From assembly GCA_032622095.1 (NCBI GenBank), contig CP136062.1:158528875-158592874 (forward strand): 64,000 nt of DNA, given 5' to 3'. The position numbers and the translations under genes are program-made. Positions 10,096 to 24,987 of the stretch are shown here, in pieces (the stretch's first letter is position 1; every line of letters begins with the position of its first letter). The notes under the pieces are model-generated. The model had not been told where the DNA came from. It ran no database searches and was given only the letters and a program-made list of their open reading frames with translations. The stretch comes from Siphonodentalium dalli (lineage: Eukaryota > Mollusca > Scaphopoda > Gadilida > Siphonodentaliidae).

Positions 10096-11031
10096 CAAAC
10101 CGACACCTCGCGATTGGTCCCATGGCTTTGGTCGATCCATTAATTTTAGTTTTTCCAAGGTAACCCTGTACGTCGTTGCCACCGATGTTGCCCGAAATAT
10201 CGCCCAAGGTCATTTTCGGGTACTCGTGTTAAGGTCATGTTGGGTGGACAAAATAACCCAACATATTTCCCGTCCCGAGTTGACCATACATAACAAATTT
10301 CCCATCGATGTCACCGCTGACTACCGAGATATCGCCCAATGTCATATGTGGGTATCCGTTTCAAGGTCAAGGTCACCTCGGGCGGACAAACTGACCCGAC
10401 GAAAATCTCCCGCGTCCCTTGGAAAGTACGAAATTTCGTCTCGATATCCCCAGTTTTGACCTGCCGTATATTTTCACTAAAGTAGATAAAAGCTCTTTAA
10501 TAGCGACGCCTCATATACAAACGCTCATTAATTATCATGCGATTAACCCATCAATCCACATTACGGTGGCAGTTGAAGGGTGAAGGAGTGGTCGCACGGG
10601 CTCGCAAATGGTCCGAGTGCATTGCCTGTTGTTTTTGCCCTTACACAGCTAGTTTGGGTTCAATCGGCCCAGCCGTTTTCGTCTCGATATCCCCAGTTTC
10701 CGAGACGGTCAAATGCCGTATATTTTCACTAAAGTAAATAAACGCCCTTTAATAGCCACGCGTCATATACAAACGCTCATTAATTATCACGCGATTAACC
10801 CATCAATCCCCATGGCGGTGGTAGTTGAAGGGTGAATGTGTGGTCGCACGGGCTCGCGAATGGTCCGTTGACACTTTCCGTGACTTTTTACCCTTAGATA
10901 GGAAATTTGGGATCAATCGGTCGAGCCGTTTTCGAGTCTATAAAGGACACAAATATATACGGAAGTCTCAAACAATATAGTAGATTTATTATTCACGAGC
11001 AGTCAGCGTTCAGTGATTGTGACAAATAACG
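10096..11031. mobile_element. Composite mobile-element-like block (U2)
   Basis: U2 copy, with the same internal 132-bp and 252-bp duplications. Confidence 0.5.
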
Positions 11032-11187
11032 TGTACAAAGAAATGTGGTGATGGACTAGAATACTATAAGGGAACTTGTACTAATCCTGCCCCGACAAAT
11101 GGTGGTAAACAATATCATGGTATCAGCATGAAGAGTGCAACGTGTAATACACAATCTTGTATTGTTCCAGTTGTGTACAAAATGTAA
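11032..11187 (+). pseudogene. 5'-truncated TSR exon (U2)
   Basis: U2 copy of the half-exon at 3587-3742, unchanged. Confidence 0.7.
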
Positions 11188-11600
11188 CAGCACCACACAT
11201 GCATCACCATTTGGAAGTATAAGAAAGCCATCATTTTCATTAACTATCAACCAGCATGTTGTTACGAAGTTAAAGTCTGAGACTGAATCATTGTTTATAA
11301 TGCACTTCAACTCGGGTTATTTACAAATATAGCCCATAGCATATATAACATTCATATTATGCATGTCACACTTGGATTAGTAAGTGGAGGTTATAAGTTT
11401 AAAGGTGGTACCATGTTAGGAATATGTAGCACTTTATCATAAAGCAACTTAACTGGCAACTGAGTTGAGACAGTGATGAAACTTTGTTATTAGGTCTGAA
11501 TTACAAGTGTAGATTATATAGTTATATGCAGAAACCCTATAACAATACTGAAAGACTGTTCTTCCCTTATAAATATTTGAATGTGTTTTCTCTCGTGCAG

Positions 11601-11816
11601 TTAAAGGAAATTGGGGTGCGTGGTCACCAGTCGAGCCAGAAGGACCAGGTTACCCTACAGACGGTAATAACGATGGACCTAAATGTAGTGCTAAATGTGG
11701 AGGTGGAGTGCAGAAATGGACCCGATCTTGTAACAAGCCAGCACCATTGAATGGCGGTGCAAATTGTGTAGGAAATACAATGAAATCGAAATCATGCAAC
11801 ACTAAGCTATGTCCAG
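11601..11816 (+). CDS. TSR exon T, unit U2
   Basis: Same exon as at 4156-4371, with identical coding sequence and splice sites. Confidence 0.9.
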
Positions 11817-13069
11817 GTTAGTTCACCCAGTTACCACATATTAAACTTTTATGTTTTACTAACAACGATATTGTTCTGTACATTAGTTTTTCCCAGATAA
11901 GATTAAGAGAAGTTTTTAAAAGGGTGAATGGATATTTGGAGTGGTTGTATTAAAACACTGACATATAACTCACCTTATATACACAGGTACTTCAATTATT
12001 TTAATCTCCATATATTTCTAAGAACAATTTCGATGATGTAATCTTTCTCCAATGTTTACCTGTTTTACTGGACTTTGATTGATAATGTAACAGAACTGTC
12101 CCAATGTTGACATAACTCTCGTTTTGACACACGGAATCTGGTCGTTGGAGTGTTATTTTTAATAGAAATAATAACATTTCTGATCTATGTGTGGCATAAT
12201 GAGCAGTTCTGTGAAGACACGAGTACCTTAAATTGTTCATGTTAATTATATCAAAGCAAAATATTCATTGTTTGTTATTTTTTAATGATAATTTGTGATG
12301 TTAATAGTTAACAAAATCAAATGACCTCACCCTGCTCTTTCATATTATGTTTACTTATGGTCATATTAAGGGATATGTTTTCTTAACATTACAGTATCCC
12401 ACACACATTTCATAGATGTTTGAAAAGGGGGGATATTTGAAGTGGCTGTATTAAAACTCATAGTAACACAGGAGAGACTATTTTGTGAATAAGGTTATTA
12501 ATACTGTGTGGGGATCAATAACAAAGGGGTGTGTAGCCTATATTTGTAGGCTGATGAACTGATAGATATCAACGTAGTAGAACAAGATAGTTTATGTTGT
12601 TTGAGGCTCAATAACCAGTGAGTGGTGGTATATGTGGTTGTTGCTCAGCTCACGAGATTCGCAATTCAAGCATTCAAAATATAGTAATAATTTTATTGAA
12701 ATGTCTCGTCTCATAAATTTTTAGACAAATTAATCTCTGCTTGGCCAATTGCTGAATTTGGTCGTCGAATAAGTGTGTTCATATGCCATGTCCTCAATGA
12801 TGATACCTTCTTTACAGACGTTCATGCGCATTACTATTCGTGTTATATCAATGTTGCCAACACATGCGTCCCTTAAATATTTCATGTTAATAGATTATTG
12901 CACAATATTCATATATATCTTTATTTCCTCCATCTAGGAGAGTATGATTTACAAAATTATAACATAGTAATATAGAAAGGAAAATAGATAATTATTCCCG
13001 CCACTATGAGGCACAAGCACTCATCCAATCAACCTAGCACGGGCACACAATCTCATCAGCATGCATCCT

Positions 13070-13380
13070 AATCCATGTATACACATATACATACAAAAGT
13101 ATATACATACATACACACGCACACCCTCCCTCACACATAAACACCCTTACATACACACATGTATACATACGTCCATACAACACAAATATAAACCTTATTT
13201 ACACTGGTGCACAATCATGTTGTGGGGTTAAGGAGACGATCACTCGATCTTTTCGACAATCCCGGGCGCTTTGCGCCCACCCACTCTCTCATGCACAATC
13301 ATACTTATGCACACACAGGCGCGCACACAAGCGTCCACTTACACGCGCACACATATATATACTCAACTACAAAAACAACG
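13070..13380. repeat. TACA/CA-rich low-complexity block (U2)
   Basis: U2 copy of the block at 5625-5935. Confidence 0.7.
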
Positions 13381-14048
13381 AACAAAATATACCTGGATTG
13401 ATGCCCAGTATTTTTGTATAAGAAAATGCCTATAAGGTACCGTCCCTTAGTTGATTACTACCACACATGCAGGCAAACATTCACAAGAGATATGCAGGAC
13501 ATGCCGAAACACGGAATTCACGGGGAACTGAATGAAAGATAATCGACTTGAGTTAGTCAGTTTATAGTAAACGTGGTCAAATGTTCACCAGTAATTTAAG
13601 TAAACTCACACTTTTCTCAATATAACTCATAACAATTTAGACACGGAATGGGCAGGAGCCGGGACCAAAGAATCATTTTGCACCAATACCACTTAATCAA
13701 CTCGAACGGCGGCGGTGGATATTCTAGTTAAGAACATGCGTGTATCAGTATCTACAGATCTACTGTGTGTGACCCACATTATGTGAGTAGAGGAGGGATG
13801 CCCTATAGCAGAAGAGTCCACAATTAGAGGTACCATGTCTTACCTACCGGAAGCTGACATAAGCTAATGATAGGTAGAGCACTCTGCTGTATAGGCAGTT
13901 TCTGATATAGTCATAAAGAGTAGGAAAATAAAAGATAGCAGAAACCCAGAGAACACATTAAAATTTCGTGTTATGATTTATATTTCATAATAATATTTAA
14001 TTTAATCATTGTATGATAACGTTATGTGAAAAAGAAATAATCAAAAAA

Positions 14049-14296
14049 GCGAGGCCATATGTCGCCTCGCATATATAAGAGAATGCATTGGCCTAAAAAA
14101 ATCATTTTTTACACTTTTTACCATTTTTTCTTACATTCTTTAACAATTTTATAATTTTTTCTCACATTTTTTAACAATTTTTATAATATATTTCTACATT
14201 CTTTGACATATTTTTAATATGTGTTAAGCCAATGCATTCTCTTATATATGCGAGGCGACCTATGGTCGACTCGCATATATACGAGAATGCATTGGC
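14049..14296. mobile_element. Foldback element (U2)
   Basis: U2 copy of the element at 6604-6851, with the inverted arms intact. Confidence 0.65.
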
Positions 14297-15022
14297 ACAG
14301 GGCCGTTATGTTGGGTAAAGGGTTAAACCCTTCTACTCGTTGAACTCCTGTATAGGTATCTAGTGCAAAAGGCAACAAAGGCAAAGTATTATATTAGATT
14401 CTCCTAATTATGCAATTATAGATATATGACATGTATCTCAAGTTTCGAAACTAAACACTATGCTATTATTTTATTTGAACTTGAAGTTGAATTTGAGCAA
14501 TGTATTATATATTTTCATTGTATACCTGTCCACAGCACCGCTTGCGCAATGTCAGTAATTGCGGTGTCCCTGTTTTTATGACGGTGTGACAGAGGCAGAC
14601 ACATTACATAAGCATTCCTTTTCCTGTCACAACTCAATCAATACTCCCTCCTTTGAATAAGTCCAATGAGCAGTTGTTGGCTCATTTTGCCAAGGACACG
14701 ACACAACTTTGCTGTTAAAAATTAAACATTGCTTGATCGCTACAAAATATGGCTGCAGGGTTGTCTTCAGCATGAGCAGTGGGTCATTCACCTGTGATTT
14801 TCCCTCAACTTTGATCAAAATCGAAGCGTCTGCGGTCGCACTTAATGTGACTATATAGTTTTTGAGTCTCGTCGGCAACACCTCTTGACCATTGTACAAA
14901 CCACAAGCTATACAATTATATATCAAGTGCACCCGTTTAAGCATCACCAAGTTGCTTTCCATTACAAGACAATACTATTGTTGAATTCACAGTTTAATAA
15001 GAAACAATGCATTCCATTTCAG

Positions 15023-15076
15023 TAATTGAACCATCACCACTGCCACCCACAGTGCGACCAACAACACCAGCGCCAG
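15023..15076 (+). CDS. Pro/Thr-rich linker mini-exon, unit U3
   Basis: Identical linker exon. The U3/U5-specific variants begin only about 60 bases into the downstream intron. Confidence 0.66.
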
Positions 15077-16924
15077 GTATGTTCAATAAAATTACTGCTA
15101 AAATACGGATTGCTGACCAGTTTCTGACAAGTGAGACTGTGCACCATTACTTAGCAACGCAGTACAATATACATCAATTGTTAACTCGGCAGTTGTCAGG
15201 TCACGGTGTTTAATCGCCCCACCCAAATATTGGTCAAAATGTTCAATAGTTAGAAAAGTGCCTCACACAACATTTGGTGGAACTTTTACACAAGATATAG
15301 GTTGAAATTGTTCTCATTGTTTGATTTTCAGTGATTTGTGGGGAATTTGTTAAATTTATACCGACAGCAGTATGTTTTCCGACTTTTGTTAAAAGACTGA
15401 AATGGCCACCAGTTGGAAATTTCCAACTTTCTTTAGGGGGAATATTTACGTGGCAACCGTTGGAAATATCCAATAGTTCGAAAGTTTGAGGTACCAGCTG
15501 GAAACTCCAACCAACGGGGTAGGTTGCAAGAGCAACAGTGTGAACCTAGTAGTTTGGTTTGGTCAGGATCAATGGTGCAGTATACATTCCAAGGTAGACA
15601 CCCCAACGTGTACTTTCTAGCCACTTCCATGGTATTGTTTTAATTCAATTAAATTAGTTAACATTCTTATCAACATATATTTGTTCGACAATATTGGAAT
15701 CAGTGGCATGTAAATGCAAATATTAATTGCAGTGGCTACAGGCAAACATTTAATATGTATGTATAATATTTGCATATAGAAATGGCATAATCATATGTAT
15801 ATCATCATATTTATCTCATATATCGGATTATTGTATTTTTTTCCAATTTTCCAATGTTTTTTCAATAATATCTACTAGATTAGATTATGCTGTATGGAAC
15901 TGGTTCAGAATGGTGACTTCATTGTGTATTGCTCATGTTAACTTACCAATGGAGCTATGGAATATGCCACTCATGTGTTCCCAAAAATAGATTTTACAAA
16001 ATGTGGTATAAAAGTCACCATGTGGTGTTCTGGTCATATTTCAACAATCAATGCGCAGAACTGTGTATCTCTTTATCTCAAAGTGGTAGCCAAACTTGCT
16101 GCCAAAATATGGAAAATGGTAAATATTGCCCCAGCAGGCCATGTATTCGATTACAATCTGTGCTCGATGAATAAAAATGGTTATTCTGTCTTATTGACAT
16201 TGAATACCAACATTTCTGATACACTTTGGTTAACTGTTCCTATTGTAGCCATTGATATTGCCAGAATTATTGGAATTTTCTCTCACAATCTTGGTATAAA
16301 AATAGGCAAAAAATCACTTTTAAGGTTTCGACCATTTATTCAAGTAAACTTAAACTGTCTTTGGTATCAAATGTGTTTATTGTTTTGACAAGACTTGAAT
16401 GCATTACACTGAGGTGTTTTCAGACCAAATAATCAAGATGGCTTGAAAAATAGCAACCACATTTGGTAAAAACATTTGATTATTGCACATATATCTCAAA
16501 ATGGTAGCAAATTGTGACTCACTTAGTTATTAAATATTTTAATTAATCAACTGACAACTGTATTCTATTCTGGTTGTCCCAGTGTCTTATGGGCCGTGAC
16601 AAACTGAATTTAAAGGATTCAGTATGTAACTTTGCCGAAAACATCTTTTGGGATGCTGGCCATTTTTTAACAGAAATGGACAGAACAATGAAATTGATCT
16701 GAAAGGGGCCATATTGTAAGGCTACTCTGCCCCAATAACATAAAAACTCTGGACCATTGGCAACCAAATTGATTGACTAATGTCAGGAAAACAGTTTCAT
16801 CCGTTTCGCATATAGCATGCCAGCAAGATGTAGAACTCTCTGACAGTACCTCTCCGTCAATTAACATATCCTTGAGTTATTGTGGAGAGCGAAAGCCACC
16901 CAGTGGTACACATGTACAATCCAC

Positions 16925-17515
16925 ATAGGGCCATAGTGTTACTCTATATATATACATACATAACACATAAATGACCATGTAACCACTCGCTTTATATACA
17001 TACACCTCACCCATGACCATACACCCACACTTGGGTATACTCGTACACCTCACAATTGACAATACAGCCACGAGTTACCATGCATGTACACCATGTATAC
17101 TCCTACTCTTCACTCATGCCACATATAGTCACCACATGTATATATATTCACCACATTCGTGATCATAGTGTCACCTCTTGTATAATATTCGCCTCAACAT
17201 TGGCCATACAATCTCTCCATCTATATCAATTTGCCACACCATGGCGATATAGCCACTCAAGATATACATATACACTACAACCATAGCAGTAGCATCACTT
17301 ATACACATCACCAAATGTAAAACATCCCTTCCATATCTACAAATACCCACAAACATGGCCATGCATACACTTCAGACTTGCATATACACCTAACTCGTGA
17401 CAATTCAGCCACTCTATATATACCAAATTCGTGGTCATACAGCTACTCTTTGTTCAACTATCGACATTAGCCACTTAATATATACATGCACTGTGTGTAA
17501 TGATGTACACCTCGC
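16925..17515. repeat. Degenerate ~40-bp minisatellite (U3)
   Basis: Unit U3 copy, essentially identical. Confidence 0.75.
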
Positions 17516-17540
17516 CCATCCCATATAATCACCACAGGTA

Positions 17541-18476
17541 CAAACCGACACCTCGCGATTGGTCCCATGGCTTTGGTCGATCCATTAATTTTAGTTTTTC
17601 CAAGGTAACCCTGTACGTCGTTGCCACCGATGTTGCCCGAAATATCGCCCAAGGTCATTTTCGGGTACTCGTGTTAAGGTCATGTTGGGTGGACAAAATA
17701 ACCCGACATATTTCCCGTCCCGAGTTGACCATACATAACAAATTTCCCATCGATGTCACCGCTGACTACCGAGATATCGCCCAATGTCATATGTGGGTAT
17801 CCGTTTCAAGGTCAAGGTCACCTCGGGCGGACAAACTGACCCGACGAAAATCTCCCGCGTCCCTTGGAAAGTACGAAATTTCGTCTCGATATCCCCAGTT
17901 TTGACCTGCCGTATATTTTCACTAAAGTAGATAAAAGCTCTTTAATAGCGACGCCTCATATACAAACGCTCATTAATTATCATGCGATTAACCCATCAAT
18001 CCACATTACGGTGGCAGTTGAAGGGTGAAGGAGTGGTCGCACGGGCTCGCAAATGGTCCGAGTGCATTGCCTGTTGTTTTTGCCCTTACACAGCTAGTTT
18101 GGGTTCAATCGGCCCAGCCGTTTTCGTCTCGATATCCCCAGTTTCCGAGACGGTCAAATGCCGTATATTTTCACTAAAGTAAATAAACGCTCTTTAATAG
18201 CCACGCGTCATATACAAACGCTCATTAATTATCACGCGATTAACCCATCAATCCCCATGGCGGTGGTAGTTGAAGGGTGAATGTGTGGTCGCACGGGCTC
18301 GCGAATGGTCCGTTGACACTTTCCGTGACTTTTTACCCTTAGATAGGAAATTTGGGATCAATCGGTCGAGCCGTTTTCGAGTCTATAAAGGACACAAATA
18401 TATACGGAAGTCTCAAACAATATAGTAGATTTATTATTCACGAGCAGTCAGCGTTCAGTGATTGTGACAAATAACG
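17541..18476. mobile_element. Composite mobile-element-like block (U3)
   Basis: U3 copy. It has 'aacccgacat' where U1 and U2 read 'aacccaacat', a variant shared with U4-U6. Confidence 0.5.
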
Positions 18477-18632
18477 TGTACAAAGAAATGTGGTGATGGA
18501 CTAGAATACTATAAGGGAACTTGTACTAATCCTGCCCCGACAAATGGTGGTAAACAATATCATGGTATCAGCATGAAGAGTGCAACGTGTAATACACAAT
18601 CTTGTATTGTTCCAGTTGTGTACAAAATGTAA
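18477..18632 (+). pseudogene. 5'-truncated TSR exon (U3)
   Basis: U3 copy, unchanged in the TSR part. Confidence 0.7.
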
Positions 18633-19045
18633 CAGCACCACACATGCATCACCATTTGGAAGTATAAGAAAGCCATCATTTTCATTAACTATCAACCCGC
18701 ATGTTGTTACGAAGTTAAAGTCTGAGACTGAATCATTGTTTATAATGCACTTCAACTCGGGTTATTTACAAATATAGCCCATAGCATATATAACATTCAT
18801 ATTATGCATGTCACACTTGGATTAGTAAGTGGAGGTTATAAGTTTAAAGGTGGTACCATGTTTGGAATATGTAGCACTTTATCATAAAGCAACTTAACTG
18901 GCAACTGAGTTGAGACAGTGATGAAACTTTGTTATTAGGTCTGAATTACAAGTGTAGATTATATAGTTATATGCAGAAACCCTATAACAATACTGAAAGA
19001 CTGTTCTTCCCTTATAAATATTTGAATGTGTTTTCTCTCGTGCAG

Positions 19046-19261
19046 TTAAAGGAAATTGGGGTGCGTGGTCACCAGTCGAGCCAGAAGGACCAGGTTACCC
19101 TACAGACGGTAATAACGATGGACCTAAATGTAGTGCTAAATGTGGAGGTGGAGTGCAGAAATGGACCCGATCTTGTAACAAGCCAGCACCATTGAATGGC
19201 GGTGCAAATTGTGTAGGAAATACAATGAAATCGAAATCATGCAACACTAAGCTATGTCCAG
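19046..19261 (+). CDS. TSR exon T, unit U3
   Basis: Identical to the U1 exon, although neighbouring intron positions differ. Confidence 0.9.
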
Positions 19262-20514
19262 GTTAGTTCACCCAGTTACCACATATTAAACTTTTATGTT
19301 TTACTAACAACGATATTGTTCTGTACATTAGTTTTTCCCAGATAAGATTAAGAGAAGTTTTTAAAAGGGTGAATGGATATTTGGAGTGGTTGTATTAAAA
19401 CACTGACATATAACTCACCTTATATACACAGGTACTTCAATTATTTTAATCTCCATATATTTCTAAGAACAATTTCGATGATGTAATCTTTCTCCAATGT
19501 TTACCTGTTTTACTGGACTTTGATTGATAATGTAACAGAACTGTCCCAATGTTGACATAACTCTCGTTTTGACACACGGAATCTGGTCGTTGGAGTGTTA
19601 TTTTTAATAGAAATAATAACATTTCTGATCTATGTGTGGCATAATGAGCAGTTCTGTGAAGACACGAGTACCTTAAATTGTTCATGTTAATTATATCAAA
19701 GCAAAATATTCATTGTTTGTTATTTTTTAATGATAATTTGTGATGTTAATAGTTAACAAAATCAAATGACCTCACCCTGCTCTTTCATATTATGTTTACT
19801 TATGGTCATATTAAGGGATATGTTTTCTTAACATTACAGTATCCCACACACATTTCATAGATGTTTGAAAAGGGGGGATATTTGAAGTGGCTGTATTAAA
19901 ACTCATAGTAACACAGGAGAGACTATTTTGTGAATAAGGTTATTAATACTGTGTGGGGATCAATAACAAAGGGGTGTGTAGCCTATATTTGTAGGCTGAT
20001 GAACTGATAGATATCAACGTAGTAGAACAAGATAGTTTATGTTGTTTGAGGCTCAATAACCAGTGAGTGGTGGTATATGTGGTTGTTGCTCAGCTCACGA
20101 GATTCGCAATTCAAGAATTCAAAATATAGTAATAATTTTATTGAAATGTCTCGTCTCATAAATTTTTAGACAAATTAATCTCTGCTTGGCCAATTGCTGA
20201 ATTTGGTCGTCGAATAAGTGTGTTCATATGCCATGTCCTCAATGATGATACCTTCTTTACAGACGTTCATGCGCATTACTATTCGTGTTATATCAATGTT
20301 GCCAACACATGCGTCCCTTAAATATTTCATGTTAATAGATTATTGCACAATATTCATATATATCTTTATTTCCTCCATCTAGGAGAGTATGGTTTACAAA
20401 ATTATAACATAGTAATATAGAAAGGAAAATAGATAATTATTCCCGCCACTATGAGGCACAAGCACTCATCCAATCAACCTTGCACGGGCACACAATCTCA
20501 TCAGCATGCATCCT

Positions 20515-20825
20515 AATCCATGTATACACATATACATACAAAAGTATATACATACATACACACGCACACCCTCCCTCACACATAAACACCCTTACATATA
20601 CACATGTATACATACGTCCATACAACACAAATATAAACCTTATTTACACTGGTGCACAATCATGTTGTGGGGTTAAGGAGACGATCACTCGATCTTTTCG
20701 ACAATCCCGGGCGCTTTGCGCCCACCCACTCTCTCATGCACAATCATACTTATGCACACACAGGCGCGCACACAAGCGTCCACTTACACGCGCACACATA
20801 TATATACTCAACTACAAAAACAACG
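20515..20825. repeat. TACA/CA-rich low-complexity block (U3)
   Basis: U3 copy; 'acatatacac' at about 20593 replaces 'acatacacac'. Confidence 0.7.
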
Positions 20826-21493
20826 AACAAAATATACCTGGATTGATGCCCAGTATTTTTGTATAAGAAAATGCCTATAAGGTACCGTCCCTTAGTTGAT
20901 TACTACCACACATGCAGGCAAACATTCACAAGAGATATGCAGGACATGCCGAAACACGGAATTCACGGGGAACTGAATGAAAGATAATCGACTTGAGTTA
21001 GTCAGTTTATAGTAAACGTGGTCAAATGTTCACCAGTAATTTAAGTAAACTCACACTTTTCTCAATATAACTCATAACAATTTAGACACGGAATGGGCAG
21101 GAGCCGGTACCAAAGAATCATTTTGCACCAATACCACTTAATCAACTCGAACGGCGGCGGTGGATATTCTAGTTAAGAACATGCGTGTATCAGTATCTAC
21201 AGATCTACTGTGTGTGACCCACATTATGTGAGTAGAGGAGGGATGCCCTATAGCAGAAGAGTCCACAATTAGAGGTACCATGTCTTACCTACCGGAAGCT
21301 GACATAAGCTAATGATAGGTAGAGCACTCTGCTGTATAGGCAGTTTCTGATATAGTCATAAAGAGTAGGAAAATAAAAGATAGCAGAAACCCAGAGAACA
21401 CATAAAAATTTCGTGTTATGATTTATATTTCATAATAATATTTAATTTAATCATTGTATGATAACGTTATGTGAAAAAGAAATAATCAAAAAA

Positions 21494-21741
21494 GCGAGGC
21501 CATATGTCGCCTCGCATATATAAGAGAATGCATTGGCCTAAAAAAATCATTTTTTACACTTTTTACCATTTTTTCTTACATTCTTTAACAATTTTATAAT
21601 TTTTTCTCACATTTTTTAACAATTTTTATAATATATTTCTACATTCTTTGACATATTTTTAATATGTGTTAAGCCAATGCATTCTCTTATATATGCGAGG
21701 CGACCTATGGTCGACTCGCATATATACGAGAATGCATTGGC
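21494..21741. mobile_element. Foldback element (U3)
   Basis: U3 copy, with the inverted arms intact. Confidence 0.65.
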
Positions 21742-22467
21742 ACAGGGCCGTTATGTTGGGTAAAGGGTTAAACCCTTCTACTCGTTGAACTCCTGTATAG
21801 GTATCTAGTGCAAAAGGCAACAAAGGCAAAGTATTATATTAGATTCTCCTAATTATGCAATTATAGATATATGACATGTATCTCAAGTTTCGAAACTAAA
21901 CACTATGCTATTATTTTATTTGAACTTGAAGTTGAATTTGAGCAATGTATTATATATTTTCATTGTATACCTGTCCACAGCACCGCTTGCGCAATGTCAG
22001 TAATTGCGGTGTCCCTGTTTTTATGACGGTGTGACAGAGGCAGACACATTACATAAGCATTCCTTTTCCTGTCACAACTCAATCAATACTCCCTCCTTTG
22101 AATAAGTCCAATGAGCAGTTGTTGGCTCATTTTGCCAAGGACACGACACAACTTTGCTGTTAAAAATTAAACATTGCTTGATCGCTACAAAATATGGCTG
22201 CAGGGTTGTCTTCAGCATGAGCAGTGGGTCATTCACCTGTGATTTTCCCTCAACTTTGATCAAAATCGAAGCGTCTGCGGTCGCACTTAATGTGACTATA
22301 TAGTTTTTGAGTCTCGTCGGCAACACCTCTTGACCATTGTACAAACCACAAGCTATACAATTATATATCAAGTGCACCCGTTTAAGCATCACCAAGTTGC
22401 TTTCCATTACAAGACAATACTATTGTTGAATTCACAGTTTAATAAGAAACAATGCATTCCATTTCAG

Positions 22468-22521
22468 TAATTGAACCATCACCACTGCCACCCACAGTGC
22501 GACCAACAACACCAGCGCCAG
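22468..22521 (+). CDS. Pro/Thr-rich linker mini-exon, unit U4
   Basis: Identical linker exon with an intact acceptor and donor. Confidence 0.66.
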
Positions 22522-24369
22522 GTATGTTCAATAAAATTACTGCTAAAATACGGATTGCTGACCAGTTTCTGACAAGTGAGTCTGTGCACCATTACTTAGC
22601 AACGCAGTACAATATACATCAATTGTTAACTCGGCAGTTGTCAGGTCACGGTGTTTAATCGCCCCACCCAAATATTGGTCAAAATGTTCAATAGTTAGAA
22701 AAGTGCCTCACACAACATTTGGTGGAAGTTTTACACAAGATATAGGTTGAAATTGTTCTCATTGTTTGATTTTCAGTGATTTGTGGGGAATTTGTTAAAT
22801 TTATACCGACAGCAGTATGTTTTCCGACTTTTGTTAAAAGACTGAAATGGCCACCAGTTGGAAATTTCCAACTTTCTTTAGGGGGAATATTTACGTGGCA
22901 ACCGTTGGAAATATCCAATAGTTCGAAAGTTTGAGGTACCAGCTGGAAACTCCAACCAACGGGGTAGGTTGCAAGAGCAACAGTGTGAACCTAGTAGTTT
23001 GGTTTGGTCAGGATCAATGGTGCAGTATACATTCCAAGGTAGACACCCCAACGTGTACTTTCTATCCACTTCCATGTGTATTGTTTTAATTCAATTAAAT
23101 TAGTTAACATTCTTATCAACATATATTTGTTCGACAATATTGGAATCAGTGGCATGTAAATGCAAATATTAATTGCAGTGGCTACAGGCAAACATTTAAT
23201 ATGTATGTATAATATTTGCATATAGAAATGGCATAATCATATGTATATCATCATATTTATCTCATATATCGGATTATTGTATTTTTTTCCAATTTTTCAA
23301 TGTTTTTTCAATAATATCTACTAGATTAGATTATGCTGTATGGAACTGGTTCAGAATGGTGACTTCATTGTGTATTGCTCATGTTAACTTACCAATGGAG
23401 CTATGGAATATGCCACTCATGTGTTCCCAAAAATAGATTTTACAAAATGTGGTATAAAAGTCACCATGTGGTGTTCTGGTCATATTTCAACAATCAATGC
23501 GCAGAACTGTGTATCTCTTTATCTCAAAGTGGTAGCCAAACTTGCTGCCAAAATATGGAAAATGGTAAATATTGCCCCAGCAGGCCATGTATTCGATTAC
23601 AATCTGTGCTCGATGAATAAAAATGGTTATTCTGTCTTATTGACATTGAATACCAACATTTCTGATACACTTTGGTTAACTGTTCCTATTGTAGCCATTG
23701 ATATTGCCAGAATTATTGGAATTTTCTCTCACAATCTTGGTATAAAAATAGGCAAAAAATCAATTTTAAGGTTTCGACCATTTATTCAAGTAAACTTAAA
23801 CTGTCTTTGGTATCAAATGTGTTTATTGTTTTGACAAGACTTGAATGCATTACACTGAGGTGTTTTCAGACCAAATAATCAAGATGGCTTGAAAAATAGC
23901 AACCACATTTGGTAAAAACATTTGATTATTGCACATATATCTCAAAATGGTAGCAAATTGTGACTCACTTAGTTATTAAATATTTTAATTAATCAACTGA
24001 CAACTGTATTCTATTCTGGTTGTCCCAGTGTCTTATGGGCCGTGACAAACTGAATTTAAAGGATTCAGTATGCAACTTTGCCGAAAACATCTTTTGGGAT
24101 GCTGGCCATTTTTTAACAGATATGGACAGAACAATGAAATTGATCTGAAGGGGCCATATTGTAAGGCTACTCTGCCCCAATAACATAAAAACTCTGGACC
24201 ATTGGCAACCAAATTGATTGACTAATGTCAGGAAAACAGTTTCATCCGTTTCGCATATAGCATGCCAGCAAGATGTAGAACTCTCTGACAGTACCTCTCC
24301 GTCGATTAACATATCCTTGAGTTATTGTGGAGAGCGAAAGCCACCCAGTGGTACACATGTACAATCCAC

Positions 24370-24962
24370 ATAGGGCCATAGTGTTACTCTATATATATAT
24401 ACATACATAACACATAAATGACCATGTAACCACTCGCTTTATATACATACACCTCACCCATGACCATACACCCACACTTGGGTATACTCGTACACCTCAC
24501 AATTGACAATACAGCCACGAGTTACCATGCATGTACACCATGTATACTCCTACTCTTCACTCATGCCACATATAGTCACCACATGTATATATATTCACCA
24601 CATTCGTGATCATAGTGTCACCTCTTGTATAATATTCGCCTCAACATTGGCCATACAATCTCTCCATCTATATCAATTTGCCACACCATGGCGATATAGC
24701 CACTCAAGATATACATATACACTACAACCATAGCAGTAGCATCACTTATACACATCACCAAATGTAAAACATCCCTTCCATATCTACAAATACCCACAAA
24801 CATGGCCATGCATACACTTCAGACTTGCATATACACCTAACTCGTGACAATTCAGCCACTCTATATATACCAAATTCGTGGTCATACAGCTACTCTTTGT
24901 TCAACAATCGACATTAGCCACTTAATATATACATGCACTGTGTGTAATGATGTACACCTCGC
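24370..24962. repeat. Degenerate ~40-bp minisatellite (U4)
   Basis: Unit U4 copy; the TA run at about 24391 is one dinucleotide longer than in U1-U3. Confidence 0.75.
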
Positions 24963-24987
24963 CCATCCCATATAATCACCACAGGTA

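Larger units (their letters stand above)
7446..14890 (+). repeat. 7.4-kb tandem unit U2
   Basis: Second full unit, exactly 7,445 bp. It shares two diagnostic variants with U1 and no other unit: 'cttgctataaa' at about 8846 and 'aaccagcat' at about 11249. All exon and repeat features of U1 recur at +7445. Confidence 0.97.
14891..22335 (+). repeat. 7.4-kb tandem unit U3
   Basis: Third full unit, 7,445 bp. Its first ~400 bases share two variants with U5 only ('gtgagactg' at about 15131 and 'ggaactttt' at about 15280). Further right it matches U4 and U6 ('cttggtata', 'aacccgcat'). It is therefore a mosaic of variants found in different neighbours. Confidence 0.97.

Noticed and set aside
20480-20866. 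128-codon ORF through the TACA/CA-rich block, present in several units.
   Set aside because: It starts with TTG, not ATG, and its product is low-complexity His/Thr/Tyr translated from microsatellite DNA. In U1 and U2 even that start is missing.
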